The notes: generated from the letters alone by a model not told the origin. Shown: positions 1 to 10,067, counted from the stretch's first letter. The stretch: DNA of 64,000 bases from an uncultured bacterium (GCA_903870275.1 CAIQCK010000012.1:124001-188000); one strand, 5' to 3'. Translations and numbers: made by a program.

Positions 1-2
1 TG

Positions 3-2201
3 CGCGACTGGATCGCGAAACGGTTCGATATGATTTACGTCGAACCAGGTGAGCGAAGCGTAGGGGCATATTGCCTGGCTGACCCGCGCGTAGAGCAGGA
101 GTTGACGGCCAATCTTGCCCGCTACGTCCACGATCACGACGTGGCGATGTATTACTACGACTGGGGCTCGTTCAACTGCCCGGCTGGCAATCATCGCGGT
201 CACATGCCGGGCTACGGCACCGAGGCGATTGCCGATGCGTTCATCCGGCAATTGGAAGCCATGCGTGCGGCGCGGCCGGACATTTTCCTCTGCGACACTG
301 GTTGGTTCAGCCCGTGGTGGCTGCGCTGGTATGACGGTGTCTACTACCAGCCGGGGGGCGACTGGAACAGCCGCCTCGACGGTCCGCCTTCATTTGCCAC
401 CGTGGACCTGCTCGGCACGTTTCGCGACGCCGGGATGAAACGAAGGTTTGAGAAGCGGCCCTACTACCCCGCCACCGGCTACATCAACCACGGCGCGATC
501 AGCTACGCGTGGATGGATTGGAAGAAACGTGCGTCTCCGCCGCGGCAGGCGTTTGTTAACTACGTCGCGATGATGTTCCTGCTCGGCCCACAGATCGCCG
601 AATACATCCTCTCCCTGCCGGAACTGTCGGAGGAAAACCGCGACGATCTCGCTGCGGTTCACCGCTGGGGCCTCGCACGCGATCCGTGGCTATTGGCCGA
701 CACACGGCCGCTCGGCGGCGACCCGATGAAAGGCCAGGTCTATGGCTTCGCTCACATCGTCAAAGGCAACCGCGGCATCATCGGTCTGCGCAACCCAACG
801 GTGTTCGAGCGAAGCTTCAGGCTTGTCTGCGACGAGCAAGCAGGCTTCTGGCCTGAGGACGCGCCGTTTGTAGTGACGACATCCTATCCATTCACGCGCG
901 CGGAGGCGCGCCTGGTGTCCTTTGGCGATACGGTCGAGGTGAGGCTGGCCGCGCATGAGTTGCGCGTGCTGGAGATCGCCGAGCCAGGCGCGATGCCGCG
1001 TCCGGTGACGCTAGGCTGTCGCGAGCAGTTGCTCAAGTCCACGCCGACAAGCACGACCATCGCGTTGTTGGGCGGCGCGGGCGACGCGGTAACCATTGTC
1101 AGCCCGACGCCGATGGAGCGAGTGCTGCTGGACGGTAAACCAAGCGCGATCAAATCGGGCGCACGACAAGCCTCCATCCACCTGCCGCAGCGCGCCGCAG
1201 CCTTGCGGACCGTTCACGCGGAGAACATCTCGCTGCAAGATCGCCGGCCTGAGATCAACCTCCTCTTCACAGCGGACGTGCCCGACGGCGTCAGGGCGAA
1301 ATTGGTGGTCGTGTTCACAGAGATGGCCACCGGCGCGCGTTTCGATGCGTCCATCACTTGCGGCGGCAAGCCGTGCGATGTCGAGGCCCCACATGGGTTG
1401 TTGCGCGACAGCGAAGGCCGCGACACGGGCAAGCGCGCCGCCGCCACGGACTGGAATCTTTTCCGCGCTGAACTGCCCACGGGGCGGTCGGACGTTCGAT
1501 GCGTCTTCCGGCAAACCGAGCCGTCGCTCGCAACATCCGCAGTGGGATCATGGAGGGCGAAGGCGCACGTGTTTGTGGATGCTGCGCAGGATTTTTCGGA
1601 GACGCATCGCATCGAGATTCGCCATCAGCCGGTTGCGGCGAAGCCATTGCCGTCGCTGCCGACACACTGGAACGCTGTCGAGGAAACCCGGACCACGCTC
1701 ATTGACGGCCGCCTCGTCATCTGCGGCACGCCCACCGACCCGCACAACATCGCTTTGGCCACCGGCCCGTGTCCGCCGAACGTCGAGGTGGACAGCACCT
1801 TTCCAGACTATACGAAGGAGCCGCTGAATGACGGCGTGGTACTACCGCGCGGCCAGGCTGGTCAAGCATGGGCCTCGGCCGAGACCCCGCAGGAGCATTC
1901 TGTGACGTTGACCTGGCCACAGCCGCACAAGATCGGCAGCGTCTTTCTCTGTTGGGGCCAAAATGACTGGCTGCCTCGAGCTTACCGCATCGAGTGCAGG
2001 GTCAATGGCGCCTTCGTTCCCGTCGCGCCGCCGGCGGGATCGTCCTCGCTTTGGTTGACAGCGACGAAGCGCGACGAGACACTCCCCTTCAAAGTCGTCC
2101 TGGCCGACGCGCTGCGGATCGTCCAGAAACCCGCCGGCGGCAGCGCCCGCCGGCCCGACTTGATGGGAATCGCAGAAATTGCGGTGCATGTGAGCGAATA
2201 A
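3..2201 (+). CDS. 5'-truncated glycoside hydrolase-like protein with C-terminal discoidin-like domain
   Basis: The frame is open to the left edge of the window (RDWIAKRF precedes the Met at 30), so this is the 3' part of a longer gene and the ORF-track start is not the real one. The N-terminal part has aromatic-rich strands typical of sugar-cleaving TIM barrels (YYYDWGSFNC, then FLCDTGWFSPWW). A beta-rich middle follows, and the last ~130 residues resemble a carbohydrate-binding F5/8 (discoidin) fold (HSVTLTWPQPHKIGSVFLC). It ends 16 nt before the next gene, whose ribosome site (aaggag) lies in the gap, so both are probably co-transcribed. The hydrolase assignment rests on general pattern only; substrate unknown. 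Confidence 0.55.
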   Translation, partial: RDWIAKRFDMIYVEPGERSVGAYCLADPRVEQELTANLARYVHDHDVAMYYYDWGSFNCPAGNHRGHMPGYGTEAIADAFIRQLEAMRAARPDIFLCDTGWFSPWWLRWYDGVYYQPGGDWNSRLDGPPSFATVDLLGTFRDAGMKRRFEKRPYYPATGYINHGAISYAWMDWKKRASPPRQAFVNYVAMMFLLGPQIAEYILSLPELSEENRDDLAAVHRWGLARDPWLLADTRPLGGDPMKGQVYGFAHIVKGNRGIIGLRNPTVFERSFRLVCDEQAGFWPEDAPFVVTTSYPFTRAEARLVSFGDTVEVRLAAHELRVLEIAEPGAMPRPVTLGCREQLLKSTPTSTTIALLGGAGDAVTIVSPTPMERVLLDGKPSAIKSGARQASIHLPQRAAALRTVHAENISLQDRRPEINLLFTADVPDGVRAKLVVVFTEMATGARFDASITCGGKPCDVEAPHGLLRDSEGRDTGKRAAATDWNLFRAELPTGRSDVRCVFRQTEPSLATSAVGSWRAKAHVFVDAAQDFSETHRIEIRHQPVAAKPLPSLPTHWNAVEETRTTLIDGRLVICGTPTDPHNIALATGPCPPNVEVDSTFPDYTKEPLNDGVVLPRGQAGQAWASAETPQEHSVTLTWPQPHKIGSVFLCWGQNDWLPRAYRIECRVNGAFVPVAPPAGSSSLWLTATKRDETLPFKVVLADALRIVQKPAGGSARRPDLMGIAEIAVHVSE

Positions 2202-2217
2202 CTCAAGGAGAAATCAA

Positions 2218-4647
2218 ATGATCTCAAGACTGACGGTTGTGACACTGTTGTCCGCGCTGACGATCACAGCATCTGCGGAACCACAAACACCCACGGTCTT
2301 GGTCCCATCGGCGGGCGATCCCGCCTATCGCATCGCCGGCAATGTTTTCTGTGAGATGTTGGAGAAGATTACGGGCGCGAAGCCGCGCACGATGGCTTGT
2401 GCCAGCCCTGACGACGGGAAACTGCCGCCGGGCGACCTCGTGCTCATCGGCTCCGACGCGGTGAATCCCATCGTGCATCGCCTGATCTTGCAGGGGAGCA
2501 TCGAGAGCCTCGGCATTCGCTACGGCACGGACGATTATCGCATCCTCTCGCTGCCGGACCACGGGCGCACGCTGCTGATCCTCGCCGGCAGCGCGGGGCG
2601 CTCGACGATCTACGCGGCCTACGATTTCTTCCGCAAGAAAGCCGGCGTGGAATATTTCTGGGACGGCGACGTGATTCCGAAGCGCGCGAATATCGAGCTG
2701 GCTGGCTGCGATTTCACCGAACAACCGCGTTTCCAGTATCGCGGGCTGCGCTACTTCGCCCACCGCGGGCCGCATCGGTTTCAAGCGGAGATGTGGGACT
2801 TCGAGGATTGGAAGCGCGAGATGGATTGGATTCTCAAGAAGCGGTTAAACCTCTTCATGCTGCGCACGGGGATTGACGACCTTTTCCAGCGCGCGTTCGA
2901 CCTGCCGTATCCGCCCACCGACGGCGTGGACCCCGACGCCGAGCCGCGCTCCTACAACGACCGCACGTCATTCTGGCCGCTCAAGTATCGCGGCGAGTTG
3001 CGCAAGCGCGTGCTTGCCTACGCCCGCGAACGCGGCCTGATTCATCCGGAGGACACCGGCACCATCACGCACTGGTATTCGCACACGCCGGGATCGTTTT
3101 ACAAAACATTCCCCGACTTTCCCGTCACGCACGATCAGAAAACCGGCTACACGCTCGCCTCCGCCGCGATCTGGGACATCGAACACGAACGGACATGGGA
3201 CGCCTACTGGAAGCTGACCGAAACGCACATCCGCGAGTTCGGCGAGCCGCGGATGTTCCACACCATCGGCCTGGCCGAGCGGAGCTTCGGCGGCAGCGAG
3301 CGCGAAGACTTGCAGCGGAAGCTTCACGCGTATCGCAAAATCCAGGAAGTCCTGCGGCGGCATTACCCGGACGCGCCGTTGTTGATCGCAAGCTGGGACA
3401 TGATGGGCTGGTGGAAAAACGACAACGTGCGGCGGCTGCTCAGTGAGTTCGACCCGCAACGCACGATCCTGCTCGACTACACCGCCGACCTGATCCACCG
3501 GAAGACCTATCGCGACTGGGACGCCTACAAGAAGTTTCCGTGGATCTTCGGCGTGTTCCATGCCTTCGCCGCCGACAGCGAAATCCGGGAGGATTATGGC
3601 ATCCTGCAAGAACGCATCGGCGAAGCCGCCCAAGACTCGCAATGTCTCGGCCTCGTGCTCTGGCCGGAAATTTCGCACAGCAACACGCTGCTGCTGGAAT
3701 ACCTCGCCGCCAACGGCTGGCAGCCGGATCAGCTGGACGTGAACGCGTTTGTGGGCCGCTATTGCGCGGGCCGCTATCCGTCCGATCTTGCCGCGCGCAT
3801 GGAAAAAATCTGGCGCCCGTTCCTGCCCATCGCGGCCACGCATCACTGGACTGGCGGCGACGCGCACAAGAAAACCTACCCGGCTGTGCAAACCGATCCG
3901 CAATTCCGAATGCTGACCTACGCCACGTACGCGAATCTCAACGAGGCGCGCGCGCACGCTTATGAAGAGGAATTCCAGCGGCTCGCGGCGGCGCTTGGCC
4001 AGGCGCCCGCGTTGCTGGCGCAACTCGCGCCATTGGCGGAGGCCAGCTACGCGAATGAACTGTGGCGTCGCGACACGATTGACATCACGCGGACCGTCAT
4101 CAACCGGGCGCTGAAGGCGTCCCTGATGCGTGGCTGCGTGGCTATGGAAGCATGGCGGACGGGCCGTGGCGACGAGGCTGCGGTGAGAAGCATGGAGACG
4201 GCGAGCAAGGGCCTCATGGAGCAACTCGGCGATTTGCTGGACCTCAGCGACGATTTCTCACTTTACGCGGCCATGAAGCAACTCGGACGCGCCCGCGAAC
4301 TCGGCGGCGTCACGCCGCAGATCAATCCCCACACCGAGCTGACGCTGAAGGGCAACGCCGAAAACACCTACTGCCGCGCCCACCAATACGAGCTGGTCCG
4401 TTACGTTTACCCGGCCGAGTTGGACGAATACTGGAAGTGGGTCAACGGGCGGCTCGAGTCCGGCAAGAAAGATGCGTGGAAGCAGCCGGCGGCGTTTGGT
4501 CCGGCCGAAAAAGCCATTCAAGAGCGCTTTTACGCCACGCCGCTCGCCGAGATGGCTCCCAAACGCACACGCTCGGCGGAAAGTTTGAGCCGGACCATCG
4601 AACGGACGCGGGAACTGATCGCCACCTTGCTGACACCGAAGCAGTGA
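2218..4647 (+). CDS. GH89-like (alpha-N-acetylglucosaminidase-family-like) secreted protein
   Basis: 809 aa with a signal peptide (about residues 1-20, cut near TASAEP). A small N-terminal domain ends near AAYDFFRKKAGVEYFWDGD, the type of domain that precedes the barrel in GH89, GH67 and GH20 enzymes. The barrel contains WDFEDWKREMDWILKKRLN, close to the WxWExWExExDWM pattern of NAGLU (GH89), and later PWIFGVFHAF, matching the PWIWCxLHxF region of that family. GH89 releases alpha-linked GlcNAc. The usual DPFNE acid/base motif is not obvious; TIGLAER may be its counterpart, so activity could differ. The stop overlaps the earliest possible GTG start of the next gene by 4 nt. Confidence 0.6.
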   Translation: MISRLTVVTLLSALTITASAEPQTPTVLVPSAGDPAYRIAGNVFCEMLEKITGAKPRTMACASPDDGKLPPGDLVLIGSDAVNPIVHRLILQGSIESLGIRYGTDDYRILSLPDHGRTLLILAGSAGRSTIYAAYDFFRKKAGVEYFWDGDVIPKRANIELAGCDFTEQPRFQYRGLRYFAHRGPHRFQAEMWDFEDWKREMDWILKKRLNLFMLRTGIDDLFQRAFDLPYPPTDGVDPDAEPRSYNDRTSFWPLKYRGELRKRVLAYARERGLIHPEDTGTITHWYSHTPGSFYKTFPDFPVTHDQKTGYTLASAAIWDIEHERTWDAYWKLTETHIREFGEPRMFHTIGLAERSFGGSEREDLQRKLHAYRKIQEVLRRHYPDAPLLIASWDMMGWWKNDNVRRLLSEFDPQRTILLDYTADLIHRKTYRDWDAYKKFPWIFGVFHAFAADSEIREDYGILQERIGEAAQDSQCLGLVLWPEISHSNTLLLEYLAANGWQPDQLDVNAFVGRYCAGRYPSDLAARMEKIWRPFLPIAATHHWTGGDAHKKTYPAVQTDPQFRMLTYATYANLNEARAHAYEEEFQRLAAALGQAPALLAQLAPLAEASYANELWRRDTIDITRTVINRALKASLMRGCVAMEAWRTGRGDEAAVRSMETASKGLMEQLGDLLDLSDDFSLYAAMKQLGRARELGGVTPQINPHTELTLKGNAENTYCRAHQYELVRYVYPAELDEYWKWVNGRLESGKKDAWKQPAAFGPAEKAIQERFYATPLAEMAPKRTRSAESLSRTIERTRELIATLLTPKQ

Positions 4648-4688
4648 GAACACCCAATCAACCTAACGCAACGTCGCGGCGCGATTTA

Positions 4689-5963
4689 GTGATTCGAGCG
4701 CAGATTCACCGGTTCGCGAGGTTTTCATTCCCACTGTTGCTTCTGACGGCCTTGTGCCTGTCGGCTGGTTCTGCCGACGGCCCGACTGGCAAGGCATTCA
4801 AGATTTCGGTGGACCGGACGATGTGGGCCAAGTGGGGCTTCCAGTATCCTGTGACGTATGTTTTTGACGTCTCCGGTGTGTCTCTTGGCGCGAAGGTCAG
4901 TCGCCGGGACATTCCGTCCTCTGCGTGGAAGCCTGTGCCCACCAAAGCGGCCACCAACTTTTTCAACGGCGTCGAGTGCGTGCGGTTCGATTACAGCCGG
5001 GAGCGCGCTTTTGTATCGGTGGGGTTTGGCGCCAGCGACACCATCGAGCTGCAATTTACGAACGTGACCTCGGCACGGTTTGCCGGAGTGGCCAGGTATT
5101 ATGACGACCGCAAGGCGGCCTACACGCTGTCGATCGACAACTGGGGACGCAGGGCGACGGCCAATCCCGGCGCGGCGTGGAACGCGGCAGACGACGACCG
5201 GTGTGACAACTATCAGGCGGCCTTGCGAGTCTGTCGCGGTTTCCATTTGCCCGTTTCGATTGCCATCAACACCCACATGGCCGGCAGCAACACGATGTGG
5301 AATGTGATGCAACAAGAACTGGACCGACGGGATTTCAGTTGGGAGCCGGCTGTCCACGCGCAAACTCATCCGGGCAATGCGAAAGCCTACAGCGTTCGCG
5401 GCTGCAAAGCGGAGATTCTCGGCTGCCGCGACGAAATCCTGCAGCACCTTCACCGCATCCCCTGCGGCGAACATGTCTTCGAGCACATCCTCACATCCGG
5501 ATACAAAGACGAGGACATCCTCGGCACGGATGCCGGAGAGTTTCTTTTCGTGCGCGGCTACAACGGCCGCGACAACCCCACAAGCACCGATTACGCGACG
5601 TGGGACGCGGCGCACAAGTTTTACGGCGTTGGCGGGCTGAACACCAAAGACTACGACCGCGTCTTCGCAAGGCGCGCTCCGAAGGGGCGGTTCTTTGCCG
5701 CGGACGTTGCGGAATTAAATGCGGAGTTCGACCGCGCGCGTGCCGCTGGTGGCATTTGTTATGCCATGTGGCACCCCGACCGCTATCTCAACAGCGTTCT
5801 CCACGACCCGCGCCCCGGAGAGGACGGTGTTCAAGGCTCGACCCTGGTGCAGCATCTGAGCCACGTCGCGAACCGCAAAGACGTATGGTATGTGGCCAAC
5901 GGCTGGCTCTACAGTTATCGCTACGTAGCCGAACATGCCTCGATTACCAACCAGCAACCGTAG
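4689..5963 (+). CDS. Secreted polysaccharide-deacetylase-like protein
   Basis: The ORF track starts inside the previous gene; that extension is out of frame with a real gene and is dropped. I chose GTG 4689 because it gives a clean signal peptide (MIRAQIHRF then FPLLLLTALCLSAGSA). GTG 4644, overlapping the previous stop, is the alternative. A beta-rich N-terminal domain is followed by a NodB-like region: YTLSIDNWG in place of the usual TFDDG strand, and EPAVHAQTHPG resembling the metal-binding His motif. Such enzymes de-N-acetylate or de-O-acetylate glycans, which fits the GlcNAc-directed neighbours. The first Asp motif is atypical, so catalysis is not certain. Confidence 0.55.
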   Translation: MIRAQIHRFARFSFPLLLLTALCLSAGSADGPTGKAFKISVDRTMWAKWGFQYPVTYVFDVSGVSLGAKVSRRDIPSSAWKPVPTKAATNFFNGVECVRFDYSRERAFVSVGFGASDTIELQFTNVTSARFAGVARYYDDRKAAYTLSIDNWGRRATANPGAAWNAADDDRCDNYQAALRVCRGFHLPVSIAINTHMAGSNTMWNVMQQELDRRDFSWEPAVHAQTHPGNAKAYSVRGCKAEILGCRDEILQHLHRIPCGEHVFEHILTSGYKDEDILGTDAGEFLFVRGYNGRDNPTSTDYATWDAAHKFYGVGGLNTKDYDRVFARRAPKGRFFAADVAELNAEFDRARAAGGICYAMWHPDRYLNSVLHDPRPGEDGVQGSTLVQHLSHVANRKDVWYVANGWLYSYRYVAEHASITNQQP

Positions 5964-5979
5964 GAGGTATCAACCAACG

Positions 5980-7575
5980 ATGAAAACCCCAACATCCATA
6001 TTAACTTCGCGCCGGGAGTTTCTGAAAACCTCCGCCGTCGTTGCCGGCACCCTCGCTCTTGGCCGCACGGCGCTCGCACAGTCCGCCGCGCCGCCGGTCT
6101 CCGGTCTTCTGCCGCGCAGCATTCATCCTTATCCCAACAAGGTCACGTGGGGTGCGGGTGCGCTGAGCCTCAGCAAACGCGCGACGCTCACAGTGGGGCG
6201 CGAGAGCGACGCGGGCGTTGTCGAGATGATGAAGGACACGTGGAACCGGTTTACGTTCGGCGCGGTGGAACTGGTCGTGACACGCGACGCGGCGCTGAAG
6301 GCCGGCGAATTCGCGCTGGCAGGCGCGCAACCGCCGCCACGGGAATCGAACTCCGCCTACGCGCTCAAGGCGGACGCGTCGGGCATCGCGGCGAGCGCGG
6401 CCGATTCGGCGGGGATGCGCCAGGCGTGGTTCACGCTGCTGCAATTATTGCAAGCCGGCGAACCGGCGAGCGGCGGCCTCGCGTTCGCGCTGCCGCATGT
6501 GGAGATTCAGGACGGGCCGGCGATGAAGTTCCGCGGACTGCACCTTTGCGTTTTTCACGAGACGTCGCCGGTGATGATTGAGAAAGCCATCCGGCTCGCG
6601 GCGTTCCTCAAGTTCACCCACGTCGTGCTGGAATTCTGGGGCATGTTGCGGCTCGACGCGCTGAAGGAGTTGTCGTGGCCCGAAGCGTGGCCGAAAGCGC
6701 AGGCCGGCAAGCTCATCGCCATCGCGCGAGGCATGGGATTGGAGATCATCCCGATGTTCAACTGTTGGGGCCACGCCACCGCGTGCCGCATCAAGCACGG
6801 CCGCCACGTCGTGCTCGACCAGAACCCGAAGCTCGCCCCGCTGTTCGAGCCGGACGGCTGGACGTGGTGCCTGACGAACCCGCGCTCGCAGGACCTGTTG
6901 CGGCGCGTGTGCGACGAACTGATCGAGTTCGCCGGGCCGGGAAAGTTCTTCCATATCGGCTGCGACGAGGCTTATTCGCACGCGACGTGCGACCGCTGCC
7001 GGCAGACCGACCGCGTGCAGCTCTTCGCCGACCACGTGAACAACCTCGCCGCGCATCTGGAAAAACGCGGCCGGCGCGCCATCATGTGGGGCGACGCGTT
7101 GCTGGAGCGCGGCAAGTGGCCGGCGGGTTTCGCAGCCAATGGCTCGCCCACGTTGCCCACGCATCTGGCGCTGGACCGCATCTCGCACCAGATCGTGATC
7201 GCCGACTGGCATTACGACGTGACCAAGGGCTCGGTGCCGACGCTGGCGCATTTCCGCGAGCATGGCTTCGAGACGCTGGCGTGTCCGTGGAACTCACTGG
7301 GCAACATCCGCACACTGGCGAAAGCCGCCGTCGCCAACAACAGCGCCGGCGTGCTCATGACGACCTGGCATCATCTCGTCCAAAGCATCCCGACGCTGCC
7401 CTACGTCGCCGCGTGCGTGTGGTCGCAGGACCAAGCCGCGCTCGGCCTCGGGCAGATGGAGGGGTCGCTTTCGCGCGCCGCGACGGCCGCCATCCTGCGC
7501 AAGCTCGTGCCGGCGGAGGGCAAATTCGAGCGTGCCGGCTGGAACCCGTTCGAGCTGCCGGCGGAGACTGACTGA
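5980..7575 (+). CDS. GH20-like beta-N-acetylhexosaminidase-family protein, Tat-exported
   Basis: Start moved from the track's 5935 to ATG 5980, which has taggaggt 12 nt upstream and begins a twin-arginine leader (TSRREFLKTSAVVAG). 531 aa. An N-terminal GH20b-type domain (about residues 45-180) precedes a TIM barrel starting near MKFRGLHLC. The motif FFHIGCDEAYSHATC corresponds to the HxGGDE strand of GH20, with the Asp-Glu pair that polarises the N-acetyl group and acts as acid/base. GH20 enzymes remove terminal beta-GlcNAc or GalNAc. It is shorter than many GH20 proteins and has Cys where the second Gly normally lies. Its stop is 21 nt before the creatininase-family gene. Confidence 0.68.
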   Translation: MKTPTSILTSRREFLKTSAVVAGTLALGRTALAQSAAPPVSGLLPRSIHPYPNKVTWGAGALSLSKRATLTVGRESDAGVVEMMKDTWNRFTFGAVELVVTRDAALKAGEFALAGAQPPPRESNSAYALKADASGIAASAADSAGMRQAWFTLLQLLQAGEPASGGLAFALPHVEIQDGPAMKFRGLHLCVFHETSPVMIEKAIRLAAFLKFTHVVLEFWGMLRLDALKELSWPEAWPKAQAGKLIAIARGMGLEIIPMFNCWGHATACRIKHGRHVVLDQNPKLAPLFEPDGWTWCLTNPRSQDLLRRVCDELIEFAGPGKFFHIGCDEAYSHATCDRCRQTDRVQLFADHVNNLAAHLEKRGRRAIMWGDALLERGKWPAGFAANGSPTLPTHLALDRISHQIVIADWHYDVTKGSVPTLAHFREHGFETLACPWNSLGNIRTLAKAAVANNSAGVLMTTWHHLVQSIPTLPYVAACVWSQDQAALGLGQMEGSLSRAATAAILRKLVPAEGKFERAGWNPFELPAETD

Positions 7576-7596
7576 TTGTGATTTGGAGGAACGATT

Positions 7597-8340
7597 ATGA
7601 TACTAGCAAACCTGACCTGGCCCGAAGTGGCCAAGCTGAAACGCGATGTGGTTGTCGTGTATCCCATCGGAGCGTTGGAGCAACACAGCCGGCACCTGCC
7701 GTTCTTCACCGACTCGATCTTGTGCGGCGCCATCGCCGACCGCGTTGAGGCGGCGCTGCCGAAGGACGTGTTGCTGCTGCCGGTACAGTGGCTCGGCGCA
7801 TCCACGCATCACCTCGGCATGGCGGGAACGCTGAGCGCGGAAAATGAGACCTACATCAAACTCGTCGCCGAACCGATGCGTTGCCTGCTGCAACACGGCT
7901 TCAAGCGACAGTTGGTGCTCAACGGTCACGGCGGCAACAAGGACGGTTTCCACCTCGCGCTCCGCCAGCTCATCATGGAGTTCCCCGACGCGCAGCTTTT
8001 CGGGGCGAACTACTGGGACACAGCCGCCGAAGAGATTGCGAAGATCGTCGAAGGCCCGATGAAAGGCATCGGCCACGCGTGCGAGGCCGAGACGGCATTG
8101 ATGCTTACTGTCCGTCCGGACCTGGTGCGGCGCCACGCGATCCACAACGACCTTTCTGCCACACGCCAGCCGAAGGCGCTCAGCGGCGTTTACGTCGTGC
8201 CCGTCATGAAGGCGCAAACCGAACACGGCGGCATCGGCTACGCGGAACTCGCCACGGAGGAGAAAGGCAAGTTATTGCTCGATGCCATCGTGGTGCGCGT
8301 CGTGGAAGTCATCCGGGCCATTGGTAAGAAGCAAAACTGA
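7597..8340 (+). CDS. Creatininase-family amidohydrolase
   Basis: 247 aa, no signal peptide, with a strong ribosome site (tttggagga) before ATG. Metal-binding motifs of the creatininase family (PF02633) are in order: PIGALEQHSRHLPFFTD near residues 25-41, LNGHGGN near 107-113, and GHACEAETALML near 155-166. Family members are cytoplasmic metal-dependent hydrolases of cyclic or linear amides and include creatininase and FAPy/formamide hydrolases. Among glycan genes it may hydrolyse an amide-bearing sugar derivative, but that is inference. It is a recurrent neighbour type in Verrucomicrobiota hydrolase clusters as far as I recall. Confidence 0.85.
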   Translation: MILANLTWPEVAKLKRDVVVVYPIGALEQHSRHLPFFTDSILCGAIADRVEAALPKDVLLLPVQWLGASTHHLGMAGTLSAENETYIKLVAEPMRCLLQHGFKRQLVLNGHGGNKDGFHLALRQLIMEFPDAQLFGANYWDTAAEEIAKIVEGPMKGIGHACEAETALMLTVRPDLVRRHAIHNDLSATRQPKALSGVYVVPVMKAQTEHGGIGYAELATEEKGKLLLDAIVVRVVEVIRAIGKKQN

Positions 8341-9886
8341 ACCGGAGATCCGCATAAAGATTCTCAAACCCATCTTCACACTGAGCCAGCGCCGCTTCCT
8401 GTGCGGACTCGGCGCGACCATCGCGTTGGTTGCACACCTCGGTGCCACAGAATCGGCGCAGCCGCCGATCTCCACCTGCGCCATCGCTGATTTCAAACCG
8501 CTGCTCCTTTCTGCTGGTGAAGAGGGGACGGTTGATCTCTGGTTCTCGGATGAGTTGGAGAGGATTCCTCGCAATTGGGTGCGCGTGTTGACCACGGTCC
8601 GGGCCGAGGGGGAGACTGTGGCCGGTCTGGTCTTTGTGGACGTTCTCCGGCGGGAATATCGCGGCAAATTGAGCACGCTGCAGGCCGGCAAAGAGGGTGA
8701 AATCGGCGCGGAAATGGAACAAGCTGGGCGTCCCGTGTCGCTGCTTCGCGGCGTGAGGCTTTATTACAAGGGAGGGCCGCTTCGGATCGCCAACCTGCGG
8801 CTGCTTCACACCGAGGAAACACTGCCAAGGCCGGACGTCACTGTGCAGGGGACGTTCGACGACAGTTCGATACAGAAAGCCTTGGATGCACTCGGCCCGC
8901 GCGGTGGTGTGGTTTGTGTTCCCGCTGGCAACTACGTCATCCGAAACCAGATCAAGGTTCCGGTGGACAACGTGACCATCTACGGCGATGGAGCGAAGAC
9001 CACCCTCCAAGGCACCTGGTTCGAAACCAAGGCCCTGATCCTGGCCGAGAAGCGGCAGAACCTGCGTTTGACGCGACTCCATCTGCGAAGTCTGCCGATC
9101 ACCTGTTTTCGCGGCTACAGTGAAGCGAAGTATGCCCTGCCCGGTGACGCCGGCAGGCCGTCGGTCCACGGCACCGGGATCGAGTTGCTGCATTGCCATC
9201 GGACGCGAGTGGATCATTGCGAAGTCGAGTTGTTCGGTCACGCTGGCCTTTGGTGTTTCGGCGGCAGCGAGAATCTGGTTGACCACTGCTTCTTCCATGA
9301 AAACTTTCACTATGGTGACGGCTACGGCGTTTGCGCTACAGCCACAAAGGATCTCTTCATCGAAGACAACAGTTTCGAAAACCACCGGCACGGGATCGCC
9401 GCGGGGAACGGCGCTTCCTATACCGCTCGTTTCAACCGCATGATCAAAGACGCCGCCGTGCTGGCAGACTGGAAACAAAATGCGGATGCAATCAACCAAC
9501 TCCGTGCTCACGACATTGATGCCCATCCGGGTTGCAAGTGGATCTTCGCTCACGACAACTACGTGGCCATGCGCAACGCCCTCATGGGAGGCGGTGCCTA
9601 CATGCGTGGCAATCCGGCGTGGCTCTGTCGCAATGTGTTCGAGAACTGCGTGCCGGGGATTTTTTGCACGGGCCAGTCCGACGACGTGTGGACTTGGGAC
9701 AATCGTTTCATCGAGTGCAAGAACCCCAAGGGGCAACTGCGAGAAGAGTATTCGGATGCGACGGGGGCCATTCACTTTCGACAGAGGCCGCCCCAGTTCC
9801 GCGAGATCCCGTATCCCTGCGAGTTAAACCGTTTTAATTGGTGGCCGGGCCGGCCATCCGAAACAATGCAGAAGGAGGCACGATGA
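8282..9886 (+). CDS. Right-handed beta-helix (pectate-lyase-like) protein
   Basis: 534 aa as drawn. The true start is uncertain: ATG 8282 overlaps the previous gene by 59 nt, TTG 8321 by 20 nt. A ggag at 8343 would suit a rare start just after the previous stop. A Tat-like segment, SQRRFLCGLGATIALV, follows, so export is likely. From about residue 195 the protein shows parallel beta-helix coils (VPAGNYVIRNQIKVPVDNVTIYGDG, then repeated short strands with N/D-H-C-x-F/V turns such as NLVDHCFFHEN). Such folds bind or cleave acidic or decorated polysaccharides. No specific lyase or hydrolase active site was recognised. Its stop overlaps the ATG of a truncated enolase-type fragment (ATGA). Confidence 0.65.
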   Translation: MPSWCASWKSSGPLVRSKTEPEIRIKILKPIFTLSQRRFLCGLGATIALVAHLGATESAQPPISTCAIADFKPLLLSAGEEGTVDLWFSDELERIPRNWVRVLTTVRAEGETVAGLVFVDVLRREYRGKLSTLQAGKEGEIGAEMEQAGRPVSLLRGVRLYYKGGPLRIANLRLLHTEETLPRPDVTVQGTFDDSSIQKALDALGPRGGVVCVPAGNYVIRNQIKVPVDNVTIYGDGAKTTLQGTWFETKALILAEKRQNLRLTRLHLRSLPITCFRGYSEAKYALPGDAGRPSVHGTGIELLHCHRTRVDHCEVELFGHAGLWCFGGSENLVDHCFFHENFHYGDGYGVCATATKDLFIEDNSFENHRHGIAAGNGASYTARFNRMIKDAAVLADWKQNADAINQLRAHDIDAHPGCKWIFAHDNYVAMRNALMGGGAYMRGNPAWLCRNVFENCVPGIFCTGQSDDVWTWDNRFIECKNPKGQLREEYSDATGAIHFRQRPPQFREIPYPCELNRFNWWPGRPSETMQKEAR

Positions 9887-9964
9887 AGATCGTTGACATG
9901 GAAGTTCGCACGGTGGCGATTCCGACCACGTGCCAGTTGCGCCATAACACCGGCGTTCATCCCG
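9883..9964 (+). repeat. 82-bp direct repeat, copy 1
   Basis: Aligns base for base with 11223-11304; differences only at 9901 (g versus a) and in gccataacac versus gccataatac. Similarity ends on both sides at the copy limits. Confidence 0.95.
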
Positions 9965-10032
9965 AGCCGGCGACAGGCGCGAACGAGAAGATTGTTTCGA
10001 CAGCATCGTGGCGAAAACCGCGGCGTTCTTAG
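9883..10032 (+). pseudogene. Truncated 5' fragment of the enolase-superfamily gene
   Basis: The ATG at 9883 overlaps the beta-helix stop (ATGA) and has a good ribosome site (gaaggagg). The first 27 codons encode the same peptide as the intact gene at 11223 with one change (E for K at residue 7), then the frame diverges into an unrelated 22-residue tail and stops at 10030-10032. The nucleotide match is 82 bp with two mismatches, then ends abruptly. The fragment lacks the whole catalytic barrel and must be non-functional as an enzyme. It most likely marks the original position of the enolase-type gene before the gene at 10068 became lodged in front of the intact copy. Confidence 0.85.
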
Positions 10033-10067
10033 TCCTGTCAGCAAAATGGTGAATTGAAATAAACAAA

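Noticed and set aside
4152-4688. N-terminal extension of the deacetylase-like ORF
   Set aside because: Lies inside the GH89-like gene in another frame; Arg/His-rich and without homology. The signal peptide fits a start at 4689.
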